A DNA stretch of 64,000 nucleotides, taken from contig NC_051063.1 in the NCBI RefSeq assembly GCF_004664715.2, forward strand, positions 66,917,518 to 66,981,517, given 5' to 3'. Each line of letters opens with the position of its first letter. The first letter of the stretch is position 1. The position numbers and the translations under genes are program-made. This document shows, in pieces, positions 43,560-54,705 of this stretch. This DNA comes from Peromyscus leucopus (taxonomy: Eukaryota; Chordata; Mammalia; Rodentia; Cricetidae). Below the pieces are notes generated by a model that was not told where the DNA came from, made no database searches, and was given only the letters and a program-made list of their open reading frames with translations.

Positions 43560-46500
43560 GAAATTAGTAGTCATTGGTCTTTATATCTCACAAAACCAAT
43601 GGTCTCAATTCCTCAATAAAAAGACACTGACCAATAGAACAGATATGAAAACAGGATCCATGCTTCTGCTGTATCTAAGAAACACACCTTCGCATCAAAG
43701 ATAGACATCACAAAAAAAAATAATAACATAACAAGCAAACGGACCTAAGAAGCAAGCTTATATGGCCATTTTAATGTGACAAATATATACTCCATATGAC
43801 AAAATATACTCTAAAACAAAACTAATCAGAAGAGATAGGGAATGACACTACATACTCATCAAAGGAAAAATCCGCCAAGGAGACATTTCAATTCTTAACA
43901 GCTATGCCCCAAACACAAGGACACTCAAGTTTGTAAAAGAAACTCTGCTACAACTTAAATCACATATTGACCCTCACACTAATAGAGGGAGACTTTAATA
44001 CCCTACTCTAGTCAATACACAGATCATCCAGACAAAAAATTAACAGAGAAATGTTGGCGCTAACAGATATTATAAACCAAATGACCTAACAGATTTTTAT
44101 AGAACATTGCACTCAAACACAAAAGAATATACTTTCTTCTCAGTACCTCCTGAAACTTTCTCCAGAATTGATCACATACTCTGACAGGTAACAGATACAA
44201 GAAAAGTGAAATAATGCTCTGCATCTCAGCCGACCACCACAGATTAAAGCTGGATATCAATACCAACCGAATCATCAGAAAACCTACAAACTTGTGGAAA
44301 CTAAACACTCTCTATTGAATGAAAAATAGGTTAAGGCAGAAATTAAAAACTTTCCAAAATTTCATAAAAATGAACACACAAACTTATGGGACATAATGGT
44401 GATACCAAGAAACAAGTTCATAGCACTAAGTGCATACTTTAAAAAAAAACAACTGGAAAAAATCTTATACTAGCAACTTAACAGCACACCTGAAATCTCT
44501 AGAACAAAAGAAGTAATCATACCCAAAAGGAGTAGATGTCAAGAAATAATCTAACTCATGGCTAAAACCAATAAAATAGAAACAAGCAAACTAACTAAAC
44601 CAATAAAAAGAATCAGTGAAATAAAGAGTTGGTCCTGTGAGAAAAATCAATCAGAGTGACAAATCTTCAACATTAACTAAAAGGCAGAGAGAGAATACCC
44701 AAATTAACAAAATTAGAAATGAAAAGGGGGCCATAACAACAGACACAGAGGAAATCCAGAGAATCATAAGGACATATAAAAATTTGTACTCCACCAAATT
44801 GTAAAATCTAAAAGAAATGGATAATTTTTCTTAATACATACCAAAGTTAAATCAAGATCAGATAAGCAATTTAAACAGACCTATAACCCCTAATGAAATA
44901 GAAGCAGTCATTAAAAGTCTCCCAACCAAATAAAAAAATTTAAAAAGCCCAAAGTCAGATGGTTTTAGTGCTAAATTCTATTAGACCTTTCAAAAAAGAC
45001 TTAATGCCAATACTCCTCAAATTATTCCACAAAATAGAAAGAGAAGGAACATTGTTCAATTCATTTTGTTAGGTCACAGTTACTCTGATACCCAAACTAC
45101 ATAAAGACTCAACAAAGAAAGAGAATTACAGATCAATTATGAACATAGATGCAAGCATTCTCAATAAAATACCTGCAAATAGAATCAAAGAACACATCAA
45201 AAAGATTATTCACCATGATCAATTAGGCTACATCCCAGGAATGCAGGGGAGGTTCAACATATGTAAATCAATAAATGTACTCCAACATATAAACAAACTG
45301 AAAGACAAAAAACCACATGATCATGTCAGCAGATGCAGAAAGGGCCTTTAACAAAATCCAGCACCCCTTTATTATAAAAGTCTTAGGGGCTAGAGAGATG
45401 GCTCAGATATTAAGAGCACTGGCTGCTCTTCCAGAGGTCCTGAATTCAATTCCTAGCAAACACATGGTGACTCATAACCATCTATAATGGGATCTGATGC
45501 CCTCTTCTGCAATGCAGGCATACATGCCAAAAGAGCACTCACACCTAAAAAAAATTTTTTTAAGTCTTGGAGAGATTAGTGATACAAGGGACACCCCTCA
45601 ACATAATAAAGGCAAGTTATAGCAAGCCCATAGCCAACTAGCCAACATCAATTTAAATGCAGAAAAAATTAAAGCAATTCCACTAAATTCAGGAACAAGA
45701 CAAGGTGTCCACTCTCTCCATACCTATTCAATATAGTATTTAGCTAGAAGTCTTAGCTAGACCAAGAAGGAGATGAAGAGGATATAAATAGGAAGGGAAG
45801 AAGTCAATGTATCTTGATTTGCAGATGATGTGATATTATATGTAAGTAACCTGAAATTATTCACCAGGAAACTCCTAAAGCTTATAAACACTTTCAGCAA
45901 AGCAACTAGATATAAAATTAACTTAAAAAATTAGTAGCCCTCTTATATACAGATGGAAAACAGACTGAGAAAGAAATCAGGAAATAACATCTTTCACAAC
46001 AGTCTCAAATAATAAAATATCTTGGAGTAACTCTAATAAAGGAAGTGAAAGACTTGTATGATTAAAACTTTTTTTTAAAAAACCTTGAAGAAAGAAATTG
46101 GAGAAGATATCAGAAGACAGAAAGATTCCCCATGCTCACGGATAGGTAGGATTAACATAGTAAAAATGCACATCTTACCAAAAGCAATCTACAAATAGAT
46201 TCAATGCAATCCCCATCAAAATTCCAACACAATTCTTCACAGATCTTGAAAGGACAATTTTCAGCTTAAGATGGAAATACAAAAAAGCCAGGACAGGTAA
46301 AACAATCCCAAATAATAAAAGAACTGCTGGGGATATCACCATTCCTGATTTTGAGTGTACTACAGAGGTATAGTAATAAAAACAGCATGGTACTGGCACA
46401 AAATAAGACATGTTTGTCAACGTAATCTAATTGAATACCCAGACATAAATCCACACACTTATGGATACCTAATCTTTGATAAAGAGGCCATAAATACACA

Positions 46501-47450
46501 CTTGAAAAAAGAAAGCATCTTCAACAAATGGTTCTGGTCAAACTGGGTGGCCGCATCTAGGAGAATCCAAATAAATCCGTATTTATCACCCTGCACAAAC
46601 CTCAATTCCAAATAGATCAAAGACTTCAACATAAAACTAAATAGATACACTGAACCTGATAGAAAAGAAAGTGGAGTATAGCCTTGAACTCATTAGCACA
46701 TGAAAAGACTTTTTCAACAGAACACTGTTTGCACAGGCACTAAGATCAACAATTAATAAATGGGACCTCATGAAACTGAAAAACTTCTGCAGAGCAAAGA
46801 ACAACACCATTCAGACAAAGCAGCAGCCTACAAAATGGGAGATTTTTACCAACTATATATTCAATAGAGGGTTAATATCCAAAATTTATAAAGAACTTTA
46901 GAAACTAGATATCAAGAAAACATATAACCCAATTAAAAATGGGGTACAGATCTAAACAGAGAATTCTCAATAGAGGAACTCAAATGACTGAGAAACACTT
47001 AAATAAATGTTCAACATCTTTAGCCATCAGGGAAATGCAAATCAAAACTACTTAGAGATTTCATCTTACACCTGTCAGAATTGCTAAGATCAACAAAACA
47101 AGTGACAGCTCACGCTGGCAAGAATGTGGAATAAGAGGAAGACTCATCCATTGCTGGTGGGAGTGCAAATTTGTACAGTCACTATAAAAATCAGTGAAGT
47201 GGTTCCTGAGGAGATGGGAATTGTTCTACCTCAAGATCCAGCTATACTACTCTTAGACATATACCCAAATGATGCTCCATCCTGCCACAAAGACATTGCT
47301 CAACCATGTTTATTGCTGCTCTAATCATAATAGTGAGAAATTGGAAAAACCTAGATGTCCTTCAACAAAATAATCAATAAAGAAAATGTGATTCATTTAC
47401 ACAATGGCAAATGGGTGGAACTAGAAAAAAAAAATCATCCTGAGTGAGGT
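43560..47450 (+). pseudogene. L1 ORF2 remnant (endonuclease and reverse transcriptase)
   Basis: Homologous throughout, but no frame exceeds about 80 codons. Landmarks in order are: the start region near 43570 ('tggtctttatatctcacaaa'); the endonuclease region at 43860-44150, parallel to 7170-7470 of the other copy; the reverse transcriptase fingers at 45139-45351 ('[20 protein letters not shown]'); and the catalytic box FADD at 45818-45829 with a stop two codons upstream. The C-terminal part continues to 47324 ('RKTHPLLVGV', 'DIYPNDAPSCHKDIAQ'). The usual length is about 1,280 residues. A B2 lies between the fingers and the FADD box. Confidence 0.9.
45385..45561 (+). mobile_element. B2 SINE inserted in L1 ORF2
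   Basis: It starts GGGGCTAGAGAGATGGCTCA and continues 'gagcactggctgctcttcc' and 'gggatctgatgccctcttct', ending in an A/T-rich tail. Perfect 7-bp duplications AAGTCTT occur at 45378-45384 and 45562-45568, and L1 homology continues without a gap. Confidence 0.95.
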
Positions 47451-47459
47451 ATCCCAGAC

Positions 47460-48337
47460 CCAGAAAGACAAATGTGGTATGTATTTGTTTATGTACAGAT
47501 GTTAGCTATTAAGTTGATGATAACAAAGCTACAATCCATAGAACCACAGAGTATAGGTATACAGTTAAGGAACAGAGGGAACAGATAGGTCTTGTTAGGA
47601 GAGGGAAATAGAATATATACTTGTGGATGGACTGGAATGAGAGGAACAGGTGGGGAAAGGGAAGGAAGAAGTGGGGTTGAGAGGGAATATGGGGAGAGAC
47701 AGCTAAAATTAAGGGGCAACTGGGGTAGTATGGAAACTTTCCTAAAATATATACATGTATAAAGTTGATCTAAATGAAATTGCCAAATAATGGGGGAAAC
47801 AGAGTCCCAACTGCTCATCTCTTGTCACCAAAGGAAGCTTCCAGTTCCAGGACGGAGATACATCTAATTGAGTTGTTGGTCAAAGGAGTCCCATGGGAAT
47901 CCCCAAACAACTCAAGCTATTGGTAAGACAATAGGCTGCTCTCCACAAACTGATGTAAGGCCCCATTGCTGAAGACAGCACCTACACAACTCATTGAACA
48001 CAGAGAAGTCAAGCTGGTGCCTACAACGTCTTTACTCCTGTGTTCTAGCATCTTTGGTACAGGAAGATACTCTGTATGCTACCAAAAGAAAAATCTAGAC
48101 ACCAAGCCAGCACAAATCCTTTGGTCATTGATGTCCTACCTCAAAGATGCATTAGGGCAATAGTGGCACAAAGCTTGTGGGAGTAACCAATTAATATCTG
48201 GTTTGACTTAAGGCCTACTCCACAAGATGGAACCCATATGTGACACTGCTTGGGTGATCAAGAACCAAAGACTAGATAGCCTGGAGGCCTAGGGTTAAAC
48301 CAAATACTACTGGTCTTGAGAGAGAGAGGGAGGGAGG

Positions 48338-48397
<60 letters not shown>

Positions 48398-48975
48398 AAA
48401 TGACTCCTAATAATATTCTGCTGTACCATAGATCAGTGCCTAGTTCAGCCATCATCAGAGAAGCTTCCTGCTGGAGCAGATGTGAACAAATACAGAGACC
48501 CACAGCCAGACATTACCAAAGAATGAAAGACCTTGGAACACTCATTCCTAAATGAGTGTTTCGTATACTCATTAAGTACGCTCTCCATCAAATCCTTCTC
48601 TTCAGAACTTGAGGAACCTTGTGGAAGAGAAGACAGAAGGAGTATAAGAGCCAGTATAAGAACCAGAAGGAGTGGAGGACACCAAGAAAACAAGGATCGC
48701 TAAATCAACATGAGCAAATCTCATATGAACTCACGGAAACTGAAGCAGCATGCACTGGTCCTACATGGGTCTGCATCAGGTCATCTGCATATGTATTATG
48801 GCTTCTTAGTTTTGGGGGGATTCCTGAGTGTGCAAATACGTGGGTCTCTGATACTTGTACCTTCTCTTGGGCTCTTTTCTTCCTGTTTGTTTGTCCTGTC
48901 CAACTTTGATGTGATAGTTTTTGGTCTATCTTGTGTTTTGTTTTGTTACATTTTAAAATGAATAAATAAATAAAT
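47460..48975 (+). other. L1 3' UTR with polypurine array
   Basis: Noncoding L1 sequence follows ORF2. A G-rich patch (47640-47700) and a GA array (48318-48393) are followed by the conserved terminal block 'gggctcttttcttcctgttt' and 'ccaactttgatgtgatagtt' at 48868-48920. The polypurine tract is typical of rodent L1 3' UTRs. Confidence 0.82.
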
Positions 48976-49011
48976 GCAGCCCTTCAGGGAAGGTCTCATA
49001 AAAATAAATAC

Positions 49012-49044
49012 ATAGATAGGTAGATAGATAGATAGGTAGGTAGG

Positions 49045-49102
<58 letters not shown>
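49012..49102. repeat. (GATA)n microsatellite
   Basis: About 22 tetranucleotide units, GATA with a few GGTA variants at the left side. It lies between the L1 tail and the resumed older repeat. Confidence 0.95.
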
Positions 49103-49103
<1 letters not shown>

Positions 49104-49440
49104 ACTCCACCTTACCAGAAGCCATCAGCTGCCAATAGCTTCTCACATGGGGGGAGGAGAGAAACCACTTTTATTGTTTTTTTTAGTAAGCATACAAAAT
49201 AATGGGTTTTCCTGAGACATTTTCATGAATATGGATCATTGTATTTTGCTCATGTTTGTACCCAGTCCTTCTCCCTTGACTCTCCTCTCCCTCCCACTGG
49301 TCCCCTTCTGCAGCGCAGTTCCCTTTTATGCTGTCCTGAAATGATGTGTGTCCGACATATGATATAGTATATGTATTATATCTAGTGCCCTCAATTCTTT
49401 CTGGATTTGGCTTATTTCAAAGCCATAGTGTAACTCTTTT
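49103..49440 (-). mobile_element. Older interspersed repeat, right half, and L1-like antisense sequence
   Basis: 'agaagccatcagctgccaat' at 49115-49134 continues the repeat interrupted at 42220. The following 'catacaaaataatgggtttt' and 'cctcccactggtcccctt' are also typical of antisense rodent L1 3' sequence. Confidence 0.45.
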
Positions 49441-49445
49441 TTTCA

Positions 49446-49600
49446 GAGGGATGTAGTAATGCTTGCCTTTTATCCAACTGCTCAAGAGGCAGAGACAAAA
49501 GAATCTCTGTGGGCACAAGGTTAATCTGTTCTATGTAGCAAGTTCCAGACCAGCCAGAACTCAATAGTGGGGCATTGTCTCGAAAAAAATTCAAACCACC
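49446..49600 (+). mobile_element. Old B1 SINE
   Basis: A diverged B1 in sense orientation: 'gtagtaatgcttgcctttt', 'gctcaagaggcagagacaaa', 'gaccagccagaactcaatag' and 'ggcattgtctcg' with a short A tail. CpG and promoter positions are decayed. Confidence 0.7.
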
Positions 49601-50067
49601 AAATAATTATTGAATTTCTAAACTTGAGGTTATGGTAACTAGCTTTCCCTGTTGATAAGAACCAGGAAAGGGCCCTTTATGGTATACTGTGCACATGAGG
49701 CCTGGTATCCCATATCAGGACCTTCTCTTTGGAAAGTTCTTCAGCACTATCAAGCCCCTAACCTGTCAGTCTGAGACTGGTACTGAACATGGAGGATGCC
49801 CTAAGCAATAGACATGGCGATGTGGAGCCTCAGGGTCCTGTGCTATGATCTGAAGCAAGAACTGACTCAGAGCCATCACCAAGGGATGTGTTCAAATTAT
49901 GGGTCATGCATTTGCTGTTATTCCAGCCAGCTCTTAATGGACAAGGGAGTGATACCTAAGTGGCAATGTGGCACCATCCTAGGCATGAGGGGTGAGAAGT
50001 ACAATAAGCAGACCAGAATGTATTTGTTCACTCATAGTCACTCAAAGCACACATACACAGATGACTC
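49601..50067. other. Unassigned sequence
   Basis: Nothing recognised. Confidence 0.4.
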
Positions 50068-50300
50068 TTTTTTTTTTTTTTTTTTTACTGGGCAGTGGGG
50101 GAGGTGGGTTCTTATGCAGCCAGGATGGCCTTGAATATGCTATATGACCTTGAACTTCCGACCCTCCTTCTTCTGCCACATGAATGCTGGAATTACAGAT
50201 ATGCTCCATCTTCCCTGGCTTTTGCGGTGCTGGGAATTGAACCCGGGGATTTATAAATGCTAAGCAAGCACTCTACCAACAGAGCCACATGCCCAGTCTT
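50068..50300 (-). mobile_element. B1-ID dimer SINE (B4 type), minus strand
   Basis: A 19-T tail is followed by an antisense B1-like part ('ggatggccttgaatatgc', 'aatgctggaattacagatat') and an antisense ID/tRNA-like part ('gctgggaattgaacccgggg', 'gcaagcactctaccaacag'). This order is the B4 structure. Confidence 0.8.
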
Positions 50301-50898
50301 CAACATGCTTTCATATGACACCATTTATGTGGAATGGCATCCAAGACACCAATGTCTGTGCTGTCCCTGGGGCAGGTGATAAGGGGGAAGGAGACTTTAT
50401 ACTCCATTCCAGGATTGCTAATAATTGGCCTGCTGATCTGATTTAAAAAAAAAATAACTAAGCTATCCATTTGCTTAACAAATACTATGTAAAACTTCTA
50501 AATGCACAGAGTCAAACCTGGGGGCACAGCACTCAGCCTAGCGGCCTGATGTGTTCAAGGAAATGACCAGCGTGGCTGTCAGAATTTCTGTGCTGCATTC
50601 TCACACCGCTTCCCAGAGAAGAGGGAACCCTGGCCAGCACAGGTGCTAGCAACAAGCCTTGCGCTAAGGCCAGCCAAGCACAGGGCACATCCCACCTGCG
50701 GGTGTGCACAGCAGAGCCTTTCCTACCAATACCAGAGCCCATCAGCGATTCCCCTGTTTCCAACCTAAGAATCTGACTGCTGTGTGCTCCACCTGTGCCA
50801 GCCAGAACCAGGCAGCACGGGTGTGGGTCAGTCACCAGGTGCATATGCTGTTCAGAAGAGCAATGAAGTCCCAGTCCTACCACACTTTTCTACTACAG
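50301..50898. other. Unassigned sequence
   Basis: Nothing recognised; the 116-codon minus-strand frame lacks any recognisable domain. Confidence 0.4.
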
Positions 50899-51122
50899 CA
50901 GTGGTTCTCAACCTGTGGGTCGAGACCATTGGGGGGGGCGCTAATGACCATTTCACAGGTGTTACCTGAGACCATCAGAAAATCACATTATGATTCATAA
51001 CAGCAAAATTACAGTTATCAATTAGCAATAAAAATAACTGTATGATGGGGGAGGGGTCACCACAACATGAGGAACTGTATTAAAGGGTCCCTTTAACACA
51101 TTAGGAAGCTTGAGAGCTACTG
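50899..51122 (+). mobile_element. URR1-type nonautonomous hAT-Charlie transposon
   Basis: It starts CAGTGGTTCTCAACC and ends GAGAGCTACTG, which are terminal inverted repeats typical of hAT elements. The interior ('gaccatcagaaaatcacatt', 'ttatgattcataacagc', 'gtcaccacaacatgaggaac') matches URR1. The 8-bp target duplication is TACTACAG (50891-50898) and TACTAGAG (51123-51130), 7 of 8 identical, the hAT size. It encodes no transposase. Confidence 0.9.
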
Positions 51123-51280
51123 TACTAGAGTGAAGGGCAGCAAGGCTTTTCTGGAGCAATGCATGCTTAGAGGAACTGTTCGCCTGCCATCCAGACTCCA
51201 GCGGAATCTGTCACTCCTGGTGCCTCTCTTTACAGAGTGGCTTTTCTCCACTAAAAGGTGGGGGCTCAGCTTTGTTTCTG

Positions 51281-51354
51281 TTAGTTCTGACACAACTGGT
51301 TAGTTCATCCAGCTGTTAACTAAAAGGCTGGTGGTTGAAGTCTAACCAGGCTTG
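51281..51354 (+). pseudogene. tRNA-Asn (anticodon GTT) relic
   Basis: The 74-bp stretch aligns without gaps to the length of mammalian tRNA-Asn. Shared blocks are the D-loop 'GGTTAG' (51298-51303), the anticodon arm 'GCTGTTAAC' (anticodon GTT) and 'AAAGG' with 'TGGTGGTT' leading into the T arm, then 'CCAGG'. Most differences are C-to-T or G-to-A, as expected from CpG decay. The B box is altered (GGTTGAAGTCT) and the acceptor stem is lost, so it is not functional. No CCA or A tail is seen. It could also be the head of an unrecognised tRNA-derived SINE, though no SINE body follows. Confidence 0.7.
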
Positions 51355-53131
51355 GCTAAGATTTTCCAAAATCTCTCCACCTGAGCATTGCAGCAACGTC
51401 TTCTAGTATGCACAAAGCTCCAGGACCTGCCAGGACTCCTACCCCTCACCACTGTTGAATGGGGCCATCGTGGCTGGCTGGCTGGCTGCAAACTGCTCCT
51501 TCACCTGAGGTTCCTGACCTCCACTCTCCCTGTGGGTTCCCACCTGATGAAGATGGATGAAAGAGCAAAGCAGAGAAGGAGCGGGTGGTCAGCCTGTCTG
51601 TCCCCTTGGAGAACAGCTTAAATGTCTTCAGCAGGGCACCTGGCCTTACACAGAGGAAAGAGGCGACCACTCCAGGCCCAGGGCTGCAGGCAACACAGAC
51701 TCCCCCCCCCCGGGTCTCCCCAAGCTAGTCCCCCATCAATCAATCCCTGAGACTGTCACTGAAATCACCATCAGCCTTCAGCAGTAGCCAGCCACAGCCC
51801 ACAAGGCTCAGTGGGAACCACATTTGACACACAACTCAGGGTGAGAAAACGCCCCTCCACTGGGCACAGCAAGCCTGTGACACCAGAAAGAGAGAAGAGT
51901 TCAAATTGAGATGTAAACCCACGGAGCCCTGCTCCATTCTAAACTCCTGCTGCCCCCAGGTGGAGAAGTCAGAGCTGGAATTCTCTGTAACTGCATGTCG
52001 TCCCCTTCCCCATCTGAGAACAAACTAGAGCTCCAACCTGGCGCAGAGCAGAAAGACAGCTCAGCACAGTTAGTTTTCGTTCCTAAAGCCAGTTCTTACC
52101 CCCAGACAGCTCAGGAAGGCCCCTAAGACGCCTTTTCCACCTCTCACCATTTGCTAAGCTGATGCAAAGAAAATGAAAATTGAACAGGGTGCCCAAGCTG
52201 TTTGCTGGAGCTGCAGCCAGGGAACCGCCCTACAGAGGTCAGTGAAGGGAGCCCAGGTAAGGGGCGTGTCCAGGCCAGGACACACCCTCGGCCCCCGCTG
52301 CTGTCAGTCAGGCCTCTTTAAAAAAAAACAGCACTGTCACATTTGAGGACAGGGAAGCCACCATACGGGGGCAGCCATATATCTGTGTCCTCCCAAGAAG
52401 CACTTGGCATTTGAATAGTTCTGGAAAGTTCAGGCTGACTTAAAAGTGAACTTGTTTATCATCTGTAAATCCCTGGGCATTTCGCCGGGGAAGATAAGAT
52501 ACAGCTCTTGCTGTTCCGTGCAAGATGAGACAAAGCACACAACTCAGGTTGCACAGGAAGCGCGGGGCTTGCAGAGAGCAGGCGAAGTGACAGTTTATTA
52601 AAAAATATAGGCAATGCCGGGGAAAAGTAATATTGGGTTTTATGATTATTTCATACTGGGAATTGTTACATAGTTCTGTGGCTGTTTATTATATAACTAC
52701 AGATTGCAATAATACATTTTGTAGCTTGTAAAGTTCTGAACAAGCAATTTTTGCAAAGCTACGTTTAGTAGGTTAGTTTGGGTTTTTTAAAAAAAAGTAG
52801 TGATGGGGGAATCTTATGTAAAGAAGAGAGAAAACAAGCCTCTGGGAGATTGAGAACTACAGCGTTGCTTCTCATTATTTCTTTACAGTGGACAGAGCCT
52901 GTTTGAATAGTGTCTGTCTGTTACATGCCTCAATCCAGCAGTTCTGCAATTCTGTCGCTGGGTCACAGGCTGGAGCTGGTCCTCCAAGGACTCTAGGAAA
53001 ACAGACGAGGAGTCAATGACCAACACTCCCACAAGACCATAAGACTATGAGGAAAAGCCTTCAAATTTATTCACAAAAGTTCCTAAGTATCCCCCATAAA
53101 TGGGTACCAAAGTAGACTATAGATCCAATTT
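51355..53131. other. Unassigned sequence, includes a repeat-free candidate regulatory segment
   Basis: No repeat is recognised over 1.8 kb, the longest clean stretch in this half. 52380-52790 is moderately AT-rich with two WGATAR motifs (TTATCA at 52456-52461, AGATAA at 52492-52497). A good splice-donor string 'cccaggtaagg' lies near 52250-52262 without a supporting exon. I infer possible conserved noncoding sequence; nothing proves it. Confidence 0.4.
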
Positions 53132-53560
53132 TGTGTGCGTGTAGTATATGTGTGTTTATGTGCACTGTGTTTGTGTGGGTGCAAGTACATGTGTGTGCAT
53201 TTGGAGGCCAAGTGGAGTGTCTTCCTTGACTGCTCTCGGTCTTATTCTTTTAATGTTTATTTATTTGTATGTGCACCACACACATGTAGGCGGCAACAGA
53301 GAACTGAAATTACAAGTGATTGTGAGCTACCTTGTGGGCACTGGGAACCAATCCTGGATCCCTTACAAGAGCGATTAAGTTAAGCTCTTCACCACCAGGC
53401 CATCTCTCTAGCCCTTCTATCTTATTTTTGGGGCCAAGTTCTCTCACTGAATCCAGAGCTCACCAATTGACTAGACTGCCTGACCAGCAAGCTTTAGAGA
53501 TCTGTCTCGGTAGGCATAACTTTACAGAATTCACAGGTAAGCCATACACCATCATGCAGG
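53132..53560 (-). mobile_element. B4-class composite SINE, minus strand, split by a B2/B3
   Basis: A TG-rich tail (53132-53200), 'ttggaggccaagtggagtgt', then, after an insertion, 'ttctctcactgaatccagag' and 'gactagactgcctgaccagc' give the reversed order of the composite SINE. The insertion occupies 53247-53419. Confidence 0.7.
53247..53419 (-). mobile_element. B2/B3 SINE nested in another SINE, minus strand
   Basis: It ends at the right with 'ccatctctctagccc', the reverse of the B2-family 5' end, and its A/T-rich tail lies at 53247-53270. Perfect 7-bp duplications TCTTATT at 53240-53246 and 53420-53426 bracket it. Confidence 0.85.
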
Positions 53561-54439
53561 CTCACAGTTGGGATTATTTCTAGGAAGATGGCTATATGAG
53601 CCATTAGGACCCAAGAGGGGTTGCCATTCAATGACAGCCAATTCCCAGTCCCGATTTTAATCCATCTTTGTCTGTGGCATTGAGTACCTGGTCCTCTAAA
53701 TGTAAAACAGGATCTCCATGAACTCTACCATATTAATACAAACAACACCCTGCCCAGCTAATCCCTATTGTTGGAGCACCTAAGCCCCTTTATCTGCACT
53801 GACAGCATCAATAAACAAGATAAAAATCGTATTAAATCTGCCAGCGGAGCACCTGGCTCTTATCTCAGAGTAGCCTGTTAGCTTGCCAACACTGCGACCT
53901 CCAGCCCAGTTGCATTTCCTGGAAGTCTTTTCACAGAAAGTCACAATAAATTACCCTGTTGGACACAGACCAGACTATATCAGGTGGCATTTTGCCCTGA
54001 GTTTTCATTAAAAGTTCAGCCCTGTTTATCGGAACACTTATTTTAAGGCACGTGAACATAGACGGTATGATGGCATTCATTGCTGTTTGGTGCATCTGAC
54101 TGCCGAAGTTCTTGTTCTAAACCATGATGTTTCCTCTGCAAAGCTAACCCAGGCAGCTCTAGATGAGACCAGAGCAGACAGTCCCTTTAGGGGTTGTTTT
54201 TGCCTGTACAGTACTGGGATGCAGCCCACGGTCTTACCTAGGAAGCCTCAACTGAAGAATTGCCCTGACTGCTTTAATTAATATGGGAAAGCCACCTTGG
54301 GTGTGGGTGGCCCCTTCTGGTAGCAGCCCAGATAAAAGGGCCATGGCAGAAGGAAGACCAATTGCCTTTTGCTCACGCGGCCTTGTTCCCTCTTGCCACG
54401 GGAGTTGACTAACTTTTTGCTGATGATGGCAATTCCTCT
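53561..54439. other. Unassigned sequence
   Basis: No repeat is recognised. 53800-54060 is repeat-free ('tcaataaacaagataaaaat', 'ccctgtttatcggaac') and may be conserved noncoding sequence, by appearance only. Confidence 0.35.
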
Positions 54440-54705
54440 GCTGATCTCAGAGCCAGTGTTTCCAGGCTTCCACATTGGACTCAGGATCAGCAGCTCTCAA
54501 GAACCTTGTAGGTTTTAGGCACCATATTGGAGCTATGGCAGCACCCAGCCCATGGACTGAGCCACTACTGGTTCCCAGCCTCACCAGTGTGAGACAGCTG
54601 TTATTTCTATTCTAACATAAACTGGCTTAATAAATTCTTTTATATGTGTGTGAACATATTCAGCCTGTTGGTTCTGTTCCTCTAGAGAATTCTAATACAG
54701 GCTCC
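54440..54705 (+). mobile_element. Old MaLR-like LTR 3' part
   Basis: 'cttaataaattcttttatat', then 'gttggttctgttcctctaga' and 'gaattctaatacag' match the terminal part of a common mammalian MaLR-type LTR in sense orientation. The 5' portion is only weakly recognisable. Confidence 0.5.

Larger units (their letters stand above)
42221..48975 (+). mobile_element. Near-full-length degenerate L1 with nested B1 and B2
   Basis: Continuous homology to a rodent L1 of the Lx/cricetid kind runs from a short 5' UTR-like part through ORF1 (about 42460-43440), an AAC-repeat spacer (43525-43555), ORF2 (about 43560-47450) and a 1.5-kb 3' UTR ending in 'aaaatgaataaataaataaat'. It is interrupted by a B1 (42541-42719) and a B2 (45385-45561). 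Many stops and frameshifts make it inactive. It appears to be inserted into an older repeat (42010-42220 plus 49103-49150). Its closest relative in the window is the fragment at 5776-7470. Confidence 0.88.

Noticed and set aside
44060..46650. Minus-strand frames of 60-82 codons across 44-46.6 kb
   Set aside because: Antisense shadows of the L1 ORF2 remnant.
50533..50883. 116-codon minus-strand frame next to URR1
   Set aside because: URR1 is nonautonomous, and the frame shows no transposase feature.
52200..52262. Possible exon ending at a good splice donor (cccaggtaagg)
   Set aside because: No acceptor, frame or conserved peptide supports an exon. A donor-like string alone is common.
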